Of a stretch of DNA of 43,246 bases, positions 25,296 to 32,490 are shown one piece after another. The DNA is from Magnetococcales bacterium (GTDB lineage: Bacteria > Pseudomonadota > Magnetococcia > Magnetococcales > DC0425bin3): assembly GCA_015231175.1 (NCBI GenBank), contig JADGBZ010000021.1, positions 1 through 43,246 on the forward strand, written 5' to 3'. The notes beneath the pieces are model-generated. The model was not told the DNA's origin and did not search any database. It was given only the letters and a program-made list of their open reading frames with translations. Within the stretch, counting starts at the first letter, position 1, and each line of letters starts with the position of its first letter. The position numbers and the translations under genes are program-made.

Positions 25296-27356
25296 ATGAA
25301 GAAGCTGCTGGCAAGATATGACATCTTCTTGACTGTTGTCTTTTTTGTCCTGGCCATCCCTGCGGGATATTTTGAAATTTTTTCGTTATTGGAAGATCAA
25401 ACCCTCTCGTTCAGACATATTCTCCGCATGACTTATGGCAACCCCAAGTTGGTCAACCCGGGCAGCGATGTTGTCCTGGTCAACACGGACGAGGCCTTTT
25501 TCCGCGAATACAAAAGCTTTCCTCTGCGGAGGACGGACATTGCCAAGATTGCCGCCAATCTCCGTCAATTGGGTGCCAAGGTGGTGGCCCTCGACGTGTT
25601 GCTGGACTTTCCAAGCTCCTATGGTGAGGATGAACCGACAGCCAAAATTCTCCAGGAAACGGGCAACGTGCTGGTGGTCTCGCAGGTTCATGTGGCAGGC
25701 GAGAGCAAAAAGCTCAATTATCCCACGGAGGTGATCCGGAATGTCACGCGAAGTGGATACACCAACATCAGCTCTTTCAGCAGTCTCAGTACAAGCATGA
25801 GCCGGTTTCGCATCTTTCCCGAGGTGGCGCAACTCAAGGATGGGTGGCCCTTGGCGGTCCAGGCGGTTGCCCTATACCTGGGGGCGGAGCCACGCCTGGA
25901 GGGCCGCATTCTTAAAATTGGGGACGCACTTTCCATTTCTTTGGATCACTTCAACAGCTTTTTTATTGACTTTCCGCGCCTTCTTCCGGGCATCAAATAT
26001 TTAAGTCAAATTCCGAACAAGGGGCACTCGGCGTTGGAGTTTTTGGATCTCACCAACCAGGATACCGAGGAGTTGGCCTATTTCGTCAAAGACAAGATTG
26101 TCGTGGTCGGAGATATTTCGGAGGTGTCCCACGACTGGTTCGATACCCCGGTCGGGACCGTTTATGGGGTTGAAATTGTTGCCAACACCATCGATACCCT
26201 GCTGAAGGGTGCATCTTTGCAACCGGCCTCGTTTCCCGTGGAGGTGCTCTCCACTTTGACTTTCATGTTGGGCCTGTTGCTGGCAGGGCAGTTCCAACAC
26301 CCGGCCATACGGTGGATGGCCTCTCTGGTTCTCTTTTCCGGGTTTATTGCCCTGGCGGCGGTACAGTATGTTTATTACGATCTGGTTCTCGCCATGTCCT
26401 ACATTCTTGTGGCCGGATTGCTGGGTTTTCTGGTCATCAACCTGCGGGCATTTTTGCTGGAACGTGGCCAGAAGACCATGATCAAGAGCGCCTTTGGTCA
26501 ATATCTTTCGCCGAAGGTTGTCGATATTCTGGTCAAGGATCCCAGCAAACTTTCCCTGGGTGGCGAGCAACGGGAGATGACGGCTTTCTTTTCTGATGTC
26601 GCCGGCTTTTCCACCATCTCCGAAAAATTGACCCCCCAGGAGCTGGTGCAACTCCTCAACGAATATCTCACGGCCATGTGCGACATCATCGCGCATTACG
26701 ATGGTACCGTGGACAAGTTTGAGGGTGATGCCATCATCGCCTTTTGGGGCGCTCCTTTGGACCAGCCGGATCATGCCCGGCTTGCCTGTCTGGCCAGCAT
26801 TGATATGCAAAAGCACATGGTGGAGATGCGGGCACGTTTGGCCGGAGAGGGGCGTCCCCCCATGAAGGTGCGCATTGGCCTGAACAGTGGACCCATGGTG
26901 GTGGGCAACATGGGATCGGCGCAGCGCATGGACTATACCATCATGGGCGATGCCGTCAATCTGGCGGCCCGATTGGAAGGGGCGAACAAATTTTACTCGA
27001 CTTATACCATGCTTTCCCAATTCACCCACAAGCAGGCCGAAGCGTTTGTCGATGCCCGACACCTGGATGTGGTGCGGGTGGTGGGCAAAAAGGAACCGAT
27101 CGGGATTTACCAGCTTCTTGACCGCAAAGGGGAGGTCACCGGACAACTGGCGGATTGTGTCGCCGAGTACAACAAGGGCCTGGAAAGATATCAGTCTGGC
27201 AACTTTGCCGGTGCCTTGGAGGAGTTTGCCAAGGCCCTGGCCATCATGCCCGACGATGGTCCATCCCTGACCTACCGGGAACGTTGTCAGGAATACTTGA
27301 AGAACCCCCCACCCACTGATTGGGATGGGGTGTTTCAATTCACATCGAAAGGGTGA
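25296..27356 (+). CDS. CHASE2-domain adenylate cyclase
   Basis: Encodes 686 residues. ATG 25296 is chosen over ATG 25287 because GAGGGA is then 7-8 bases upstream. One N-terminal membrane helix is followed by a periplasmic CHASE2 domain (about 30-320: VVLVNTDEAFFREYKSFPLR, AKVVALDVLLDFPS, KIVVVGDISEVSHDWFDTPV GTVYGVEIVANTID). Two or three membrane helices (about 320-385) precede a class III nucleotide cyclase domain. Metal Asp residues are in FFSDVAGFSTIS and GDAIIAFWG. The purine-selecting Lys and Thr (VDKFEGD, DYTIMGD) indicate adenine, and the transition-state Asn/Arg are in VNLAARLE. A short TPR-like tail ends the protein. It should convert ATP to cAMP in response to a periplasmic cue. 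Third in the CHAT-FecR-cyclase set. Confidence 0.85.
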   Translation: MKKLLARYDIFLTVVFFVLAIPAGYFEIFSLLEDQTLSFRHILRMTYGNPKLVNPGSDVVLVNTDEAFFREYKSFPLRRTDIAKIAANLRQLGAKVVALDVLLDFPSSYGEDEPTAKILQETGNVLVVSQVHVAGESKKLNYPTEVIRNVTRSGYTNISSFSSLSTSMSRFRIFPEVAQLKDGWPLAVQAVALYLGAEPRLEGRILKIGDALSISLDHFNSFFIDFPRLLPGIKYLSQIPNKGHSALEFLDLTNQDTEELAYFVKDKIVVVGDISEVSHDWFDTPVGTVYGVEIVANTIDTLLKGASLQPASFPVEVLSTLTFMLGLLLAGQFQHPAIRWMASLVLFSGFIALAAVQYVYYDLVLAMSYILVAGLLGFLVINLRAFLLERGQKTMIKSAFGQYLSPKVVDILVKDPSKLSLGGEQREMTAFFSDVAGFSTISEKLTPQELVQLLNEYLTAMCDIIAHYDGTVDKFEGDAIIAFWGAPLDQPDHARLACLASIDMQKHMVEMRARLAGEGRPPMKVRIGLNSGPMVVGNMGSAQRMDYTIMGDAVNLAARLEGANKFYSTYTMLSQFTHKQAEAFVDARHLDVVRVVGKKEPIGIYQLLDRKGEVTGQLADCVAEYNKGLERYQSGNFAGALEEFAKALAIMPDDGPSLTYRERCQEYLKNPPPTDWDGVFQFTSKG

Positions 27357-27837
27357 ACAGCCATCGGTGGAGGCATCGTGACAAGCCGGTAACAGATCGG
27401 CAAAATTTTTCATTGCCTTTGGGCGGGGATCCCATTAGTGTGCCCCCGAGAGAGCGTCGCCCCGCTTGCGATCCGATGTGCCCGGGCGTGCTTTTCTCCC
27501 CTGAACCAAGCGAGGCCAAGCCAGGCGCATGCGGGCAGCGTCGTTTCAGGTCAGGATCTCCCTCCTGTTGTGGAACCTCATGGATGAGCAGAGATGCGTG
27601 TTTCGTACCGCCGGCAGCTCGACCTTGGCCGGCGGCGTGCTTGTCGCTTTATCATTGGGCGGTTTGGCTGGTCCATTGACCCGGGTGAGTCGTCACTCCG
27701 GGGCGAGAAGGGGTTTCATGATCCATATGGGTTGATGTAAAAAAGCGGTAACCGGCGGAGGCTCCTCGTTGCACGATGGAGATATGGCATGCGCTGGATT
27801 GAGTAGGAATCTTAAACATTGCAAGGAGTAAGGAACG
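27357..27837. other. 481-base intergenic stretch, no convincing gene
   Basis: Between the cyclase and phaB. It contains a perfect 8-bp dyad, ACCGCCGGC...GCCGGCGG (27608-27615 with 27628-27635, 12-base loop). A 68-codon frame at 27529 has no ribosome site and no recognisable content. The phaB promoter must lie here but no good hexamer pair was found. Confidence 0.5.
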
Positions 27838-28584
27838 ATGACACAGAGAGTGGCGCTGGTAACGGGGGCCGTTGGTGGCATTGGTACCGCCATTGTGACC
27901 GAGTTGGCCAAGGCAGGTTTCAAGGTTGCGGGCAACTACATCCCCTTTGAAAAGGACAAGTTGCCCCAGTGGAAGGAAGCCCGCCAGAAAGATGGCGTCT
28001 CCGTTGAGTTGTTTGAAGTGGATGTGACCGATTTCGAAGCTTGTGGCAAGTTTATTGCCGACGTGCAGGCCAAGCTTGGCCCCGTTGATGTCCTGGTGAA
28101 CAATGCCGGTATCACCCGGGATGCCACCATGAAGAAGATGAAGAAAGAAAACTGGGACATGGTGATCAACACCAACCTGAACAGCGTCTTCAACATGACG
28201 CGCCAGGTGGTGGAAGGGATGTTGGAGCGGAAATATGGCCGCATCATCAACATTTCTTCCATGAACGGTCAGAAGGGCCAATTTGGTCAGGCCAACTATT
28301 CTGCCGCCAAGTCGGGTATCCACGGCTTTACCATGTCCTTGGCCCAGGAAGTGGCGCGCAACAACGTGACGGTCAACTCCGTCGCTCCCGGCTATACCGG
28401 AACCCCCATGGTCATGGCCATCGACGAGAAGATTCTGAAATCGATCATCGCCCAGATTCCAGCCGGTCGCATGGCCACCCCGGAAGAGATTGCCTGGACG
28501 GTGCGCTTCCTGGCTGACGAGCGTTCCGGCTTTGTCAACGGCGCCATGATTCCCGTCAACGGCGCCCAGTACACCTGCTTCTGA
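27838..28584 (+). CDS. phaB: Acetoacetyl-CoA reductase PhaB
   Basis: Encodes 248 residues; AAGGAG lies about 9 bases upstream of the ATG. It is an SDR-fold enzyme: the NADPH loop is VTGAVGGIGTAI, NNAGITRDATMKKM follows, and the catalytic Ser140/141, Tyr154 and Lys158 lie in NISSMNGQKGQFGQANYSAAK region. The SSMNGQKGQFGQ stretch is the PhaB hallmark separating it from FabG. It reduces acetoacetyl-CoA to (R)-3-hydroxybutyryl-CoA for polyhydroxybutyrate synthesis. It is first of the PHA genes; no thiolase phaA is present in the window. A strong hairpin follows the stop. Confidence 0.92.
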   Translation: MTQRVALVTGAVGGIGTAIVTELAKAGFKVAGNYIPFEKDKLPQWKEARQKDGVSVELFEVDVTDFEACGKFIADVQAKLGPVDVLVNNAGITRDATMKKMKKENWDMVINTNLNSVFNMTRQVVEGMLERKYGRIINISSMNGQKGQFGQANYSAAKSGIHGFTMSLAQEVARNNVTVNSVAPGYTGTPMVMAIDEKILKSIIAQIPAGRMATPEEIAWTVRFLADERSGFVNGAMIPVNGAQYTCF

Positions 28585-28599
28585 TATCTCCCTGACCTT

Positions 28600-28637
28600 C
28601 TGGCGAGGAGAACCGGGTCGTAGGATCTCCTCGCCAG
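28600..28637 (+). terminator. 12-bp perfect hairpin after phaB, no T-tract
   Basis: CTGGCGAGGAGA (28600-28611) pairs perfectly with TCTCCTCGCCAG (28626-28637) across a 14-base loop. No T-run follows, so it may be an mRNA-stabilising or partial-attenuation hairpin between phaB and phaR rather than a full terminator. Confidence 0.5.
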
Positions 28638-28726
28638 CCAGGTAGATGTGACTGCCATGAACAGGGGCGCAGAGCCTTGACTGTCCCAGAGTGGTCGTGG
28701 AGAGACTTTTTTCTCCCCCGAAGGCG

Positions 28727-29329
28727 ATGAACGAAAAATCACACTCCCGTCTGATCAAAAAGTATCCCAACCGCCGTCTTTATGACCAGGAGACCTCCAG
28801 TTTCCTGACCCTGGATGGCGTGCGAAAGCTGGTTGTGCAGGGTGTGCCGTTTCAGGTGATCGACGCCAAGGATGGGCGCGACATCACACGGGCCATCTTG
28901 TTGCAGGTGCTTGCGGAGGAGGAAGAGAAAGGGGTGCCGATTTTTGGTACCGAACTTCTCCTCATGATCATCCGGCTCTACGGAAACAATCTGCAAGTTG
29001 ATTTCAGCCGGTTCATCGAACGCAGTTTTTCTTTTTTCCTGGAGCAGCAGGGTGCGTTGAGTGCAAAACTGACCCAGCCGCTGCTTAATCCTGTCAACCC
29101 TGGCGCCTCCATCATCTCCACCTTGACCGAGATGGCCGAAAAAAACCTGACCCTGTGGCAGGAGTGGCAGCGGGGAATCCACTCTCCCCTGGATATGTGG
29201 TCCCCGGGAGAGGGCGTGCAAACCAGGGAACCGGGCGTCTCGTCGCCGGTTGAACTGGTGGGCACGGGAGGGGAGGATGGCAAGGATGATGCGGTGCAAA
29301 AAAAAGCAAAGTCAGGGAAGGTTGCCTGA
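28727..29329 (+). CDS. phaR: PHA synthesis repressor PhaR
   Basis: Encodes 200 residues from ATG 28727 with GAAGG just upstream; a longer frame to 28691 adds unrelated residues. The N-terminal PHB_acc_N DNA-binding domain is unmistakable: IKKYPNRRLYDQETSSFLTL and KLVVQGVPFQVIDAKDGRDI. The second accumulation-regulator domain (LLQVLAEEEEKGVPIFGTEL, then MIIRLYGNNLQVDFSRFIER) follows. The C-terminus is low-complexity. PhaR binds nascent PHB and releases its operator, derepressing the phasin. A palindromic operator lies 120-155 bases downstream in front of the phasin gene. Confidence 0.9.
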   Translation: MNEKSHSRLIKKYPNRRLYDQETSSFLTLDGVRKLVVQGVPFQVIDAKDGRDITRAILLQVLAEEEEKGVPIFGTELLLMIIRLYGNNLQVDFSRFIERSFSFFLEQQGALSAKLTQPLLNPVNPGASIISTLTEMAEKNLTLWQEWQRGIHSPLDMWSPGEGVQTREPGVSSPVELVGTGGEDGKDDAVQKKAKSGKVA

Positions 29330-29428
29330 GTTGTGGGTTGTCTATTTTGTTGTAACATGCTGAAAAAGCATGGTGTTGTATGCGCAAGTGGTTTTCACGG
29401 AATTTTTTTCGCAGTGCAAAAAAACAGG

Positions 29429-29457
29429 TTGACAGCTGGTGATGGGCTATGTATTAT
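29429..29457 (+). promoter_or_regulatory. Sigma-70 promoter of the phasin gene
   Basis: TTGACA at 29429-29434 and TATTAT at 29452-29457 with the ideal 17-base spacer. Its -10 overlaps the left arm of the palindrome described next. Confidence 0.8.
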
Positions 29458-29484
29458 GCATCGCAACATGTTGCGGCGCATAAT
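29453..29484. promoter_or_regulatory. Nested palindrome, likely PhaR operator
   Basis: ATTATGC (29453-29459) and GCATAAT (29478-29484) flank a perfect 14-bp palindrome, CGCAACATGTTGCG (29462-29475). It covers the -10 box and transcription start of the phasin promoter, the usual place for a repressor. PhaR, encoded just upstream, is the obvious candidate ligand; that is inference. Confidence 0.65.
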
Positions 29485-29513
29485 CGCCATCACCTGAGCT
29501 GGGAGGATTGAAA

Positions 29514-29876
29514 ATGGACAAGAAGGTTGTGGAGCAGGTCAATGAAATGACGAAGACCGTACTGGACTCGATGATCCGTTTGCAGGAGATCAATGATCGG
29601 ACTGTCCAGCAGCTGGCGCAACGTCAGCTGGATGCGGTTGGTGATTTCATGAGCAGCGGCATTCGCCAGTTGAAGGCCCTGGGTGAGACCCGCGATTTGA
29701 GCCAGGTGGTCAGCAAGCAGGCCGACATGGCCAAGGAGCTGAATGACCGTATGCTGGAGCATGCCCGGCAGACCATGGATCTTCTCATGACCAGCCGGAA
29801 TGAGCTCAACGCCATGATGGAGTCCAACCTCCAGGCCATTTTGAACAAGACGAAAGAAGCCGTGGAAAAAAAATAA
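29514..29876 (+). CDS. Phasin family protein
   Basis: Encodes 120 residues from ATG 29514 with GGGAGG 8 bases upstream. It is almost wholly amphipathic helix (VEQVNEMTKTVLDSMIRLQE, QLAQRQLDAVGDFMSSGIRQ LKALGETRDL, QADMAKELNDRMLEHARQTM). This is the phasin pattern, including the 'A.RQ....ME.....LQAIL' tail. Phasins coat PHB granules and control their size and number. Expression from the strong promoter and operator before it fits PhaR control. Confidence 0.85.
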   Translation: MDKKVVEQVNEMTKTVLDSMIRLQEINDRTVQQLAQRQLDAVGDFMSSGIRQLKALGETRDLSQVVSKQADMAKELNDRMLEHARQTMDLLMTSRNELNAMMESNLQAILNKTKEAVEKK

Positions 29877-29960
29877 CAGAGTGATGGTGCAGGCCGGCGG
29901 AACCGCTCAGGGGGGGATGCCGTCGGCTCACCTGAAATCAAGATCCCATGGAGGATGATG

Positions 29961-31103
29961 ATGGCGGAACGAGGCGTTTTTCCCACGGACTGGATGGAGA
30001 CATGGACGGAGATGCAGAAGAAGTCCATGACCGCTTGGATGGATGCGTTGAACCAGACGTGGACAGGTGGTGGCTTGCCCACCGGAGATATGGGCCTCCG
30101 GATGTGGAAAGAGGGCCTGGAGCGGTGGCAGAAGATTCTTCCTCCCTTCATGAGCGGTGGCATGCCAGGAAATGACATCATGCGTGGCCTGATGTCCTCC
30201 AACGAAAACTATATCCGGTTCGCCGAGATGTTTTTCAAGGGGTTTTCGCAACTGCGTGAGATGCAGAGTGCGGGTGGCAACTGGAAAGAGGCCCTGGACA
30301 AGACCATCGACCAATTGAAAGGCCTGTTCACTGCCCCCCTGGGCGGCAAGGCCCTTGGCGAGGGGATGATGGGCTACCTGGGTCAATCCATGGAAGCCTG
30401 GAACCGCTTGGCATCGACGGCCTTGCAGTTGCCTGAAAATCCTTTTCAGAACCTTATGGGACCGAACCTTTTCGCTGGCACGAAGATGGCCAGGGAGCAA
30501 TTGGAGAAGGTGATAGGCCTGCCGGCGATAGGCCCGAACCCGGATGTGCAGCAGAAGTACAAAGAGTGGGCTTTGATGGGCCTCCAGTTCCAGGATGCCA
30601 TGGAGCAGTACATGGCTCATCTTGGCAAGGTTGGTCCGGCAGCTTTGGACAAACTGAAGGCGCGGCTCCTGAGCATGGCCGAGAAGAACGAGAAGATCGA
30701 GACCCTGAAAGATCTTTTCAGCGTGTGGGTTGATGCTGCCGACAGCGCCTATGCCGACATGACCAACACCAAGGAGTACCGTGACGCCAACGCCAATATG
30801 GTGCACGCCTTGATGCGTCTGAAAATCCAGGGGCAATCCATCATGGATGACCGGATGGAGTCCATGAATCTGCCCAGCCGCCGTGAGTTGAATACCACCC
30901 ACAAGCGTGTGATCGAATTGAAGCGGCGCTTCCGCCAAATGGAAGATCGTCTGGGAACCGTAGCCAAGGTGGATGTGGCCGCCGATCTGAATCGCCTGCG
31001 GGGCGAAATCGAGTCCCTGAAGCAGGAAGTGGCAGAGTTGAAAGGCAACAAAGCAGCCGCCGCAGCCGCAGCCGCCAAGAAACCCCAGGGAAAAGGAGAG
31101 TAA
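29961..31103 (+). CDS. phaE: Class III PHA synthase subunit PhaE
   Basis: Encodes 380 residues. Three ATGs in a row occur; ATG 29961 is chosen because GGAGG is then 6 bases upstream. The sequence has the PhaE hallmarks: WMETWTEMQKKSMTAWMDAL near the start, FSVWVDAADSAYADMTNTKEYRDA, and LNLPSRRELNTTHKRVIELK-like SRRELNTTHKRVIELKRRFR. A C-terminal coiled coil (DLNRLRGEIESLKQEVAELK) and an Ala/Lys-rich tail with eight consecutive Ala follow. PhaE has no catalytic residues of its own and activates PhaC in the class III synthase. It is 3 bases upstream of phaC, so translation is coupled. Confidence 0.9.
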   Translation: MAERGVFPTDWMETWTEMQKKSMTAWMDALNQTWTGGGLPTGDMGLRMWKEGLERWQKILPPFMSGGMPGNDIMRGLMSSNENYIRFAEMFFKGFSQLREMQSAGGNWKEALDKTIDQLKGLFTAPLGGKALGEGMMGYLGQSMEAWNRLASTALQLPENPFQNLMGPNLFAGTKMAREQLEKVIGLPAIGPNPDVQQKYKEWALMGLQFQDAMEQYMAHLGKVGPAALDKLKARLLSMAEKNEKIETLKDLFSVWVDAADSAYADMTNTKEYRDANANMVHALMRLKIQGQSIMDDRMESMNLPSRRELNTTHKRVIELKRRFRQMEDRLGTVAKVDVAADLNRLRGEIESLKQEVAELKGNKAAAAAAAAKKPQGKGE

Positions 31104-31106
31104 GGC

Positions 31107-32174
31107 ATGAACTTCCCGATCCAGATCACGCCCGAAAACGCCGTCAAGGAGATGACGGAGTTCAACAAAAAGCTCTCCCAAGGCTTCAAGACCCTTGGGG
31201 AGGTGAAGAGCACCAAACCCGGTGTGACCGAGAAAGAAGCTGTCTATCAGGAGGACAAGCTTGTCCTCTACCGCTTTAAATCCAAGGTGGAGAAGCCTCA
31301 CCCCGTCCCAGTGATGATCGTTTACGCTCTGGTCAACCGCCCCTACATGGCTGACCTGCAAGATGATCGATCCACCATCAAGGGTCTGCTGGAGGCCGGG
31401 TTGGATGTCTACCTGATCGACTGGGGCTACCCCGATCCGGGTGACCGCTTCCTCAAGATGGAAGATTACATCAACGGTTACATCAAAAATTGTGCCGAGG
31501 AGATTTGTCGCCGGCACAACATGACCAGCATCAATGTGCTTGGCATCTGCCAAGGCGGAACCCTGACCACCTGTTTCTGTGCCTTGCACCCGCATCTGGT
31601 CAAGAACCTGGTGCTCATGGTCACCCCCATTGATTTCCACGCCCCGCAGGATCGTCTGCATACCTGGGTGGAGAGCCTGGATGTGGATTTGATGATTGAC
31701 GCCCTGGGCAACCTTCCTGGTTCCATCCTGAACACCACCTTCCAGAGCATGCAACCCATGCAGTTGGGCGTGAAGAAGTATCTGGACATGGTCGAGCTCA
31801 TGGATGATGCGACCAAGCTGGAGAATTTCTTGCGGATGGAACATTGGATCAACGACAGTCCAGATCAACCAGGCGAGACGGTGCGGCAGTTTGTGCGCGA
31901 CATGTATCAGCGCAACGCCCTCATCAAAGGCGAGGTGCAGATCGGTGATCGCAAGGTGGATCTGGCCAACCTGACCATGCCCATTCTTAACGTCTATGCT
32001 GCCCTCGACCATTTGGTTCCGCCGGTCGGATCGACGATCCTCGGCAAGTTGGCCAAGAGCCGGGATTATTCCGAAATGTCCTTCAAAGGAGGTCATATCG
32101 GCATCTATGTCAGTGCCCGCGCCCAGAAGGAAGTTCCCTCCGGTATCGCAAAGTGGGTCAAAGAGAAGGGATGA
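31107..32174 (+). CDS. phaC: Class III PHA synthase catalytic subunit PhaC
   Basis: Encodes 355 residues, the usual class III size. An alpha/beta-hydrolase fold: VMIVYALVNRPYMADLQDDR, YLIDWGYPDPGDR, and the lipase-like box GICQGG with nucleophile Cys148. The catalytic Asp301 is in ALDHLVPP and the His330 in GGHIGIYVS. It polymerises (R)-3-hydroxyacyl-CoA on the granule surface together with PhaE. AAGGAGAG precedes the ATG inside the end of phaE. A strong intrinsic terminator follows at 32252, closing the PHA set. Confidence 0.93.
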   Translation: MNFPIQITPENAVKEMTEFNKKLSQGFKTLGEVKSTKPGVTEKEAVYQEDKLVLYRFKSKVEKPHPVPVMIVYALVNRPYMADLQDDRSTIKGLLEAGLDVYLIDWGYPDPGDRFLKMEDYINGYIKNCAEEICRRHNMTSINVLGICQGGTLTTCFCALHPHLVKNLVLMVTPIDFHAPQDRLHTWVESLDVDLMIDALGNLPGSILNTTFQSMQPMQLGVKKYLDMVELMDDATKLENFLRMEHWINDSPDQPGETVRQFVRDMYQRNALIKGEVQIGDRKVDLANLTMPILNVYAALDHLVPPVGSTILGKLAKSRDYSEMSFKGGHIGIYVSARAQKEVPSGIAKWVKEKG

Positions 32175-32251
32175 GATGGGCCCGGGAGGCCTGCATCTTT
32201 TCCATCAAGGGATTGGCGGCACCCACACCATGAGATAGCCCGCCAATAAAG

Positions 32252-32290
32252 GGGGGGACGAACCGTTTCGGTTCATCCCCCCTATCCTTT
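32252..32290 (+). terminator. Intrinsic terminator after phaC
   Basis: GGGGGGACGAACCG pairs with CGGTTCATCCCCCC (one mismatch) around a TTT loop (32252-32282), followed by the T-rich tail TATCCTTTT. It ends the phasin-phaE-phaC transcript. Confidence 0.8.
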
Positions 32291-32490
32291 TGGGTCTCCG
32301 CTTCCTGTCACCACTCTGACCTTGTCGCGGCAGGTTGTCATTTTGCGGCTTTTTCTTCGGACATCTCAGCACAACACTCTTGACAAGTGTCGCAACCCTG
32401 GGTCCAATCACCCGGCTGACCCACCCCTGTCGATGGGGTATCATGGGCGGAGGGAGAAACCTTTTTGGACGGGCCGTATGGTTCGTCTCG

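Noticed and set aside
26001..27413. 470-codon open frame opposite the cyclase domain
   Set aside because: The plus strand has complete cyclase motifs; the antisense product has no family features.
27529..27735. 68-codon frame between cyclase and phaB
   Set aside because: No ribosome site, no recognisable product, and composition like random high-GC sequence.
29928..32096. 722-codon open frame on the minus strand opposite phaE and phaC
   Set aside because: It is a shadow of two well-identified genes with strong third-position bias; no ribosome site and no recognisable domain.
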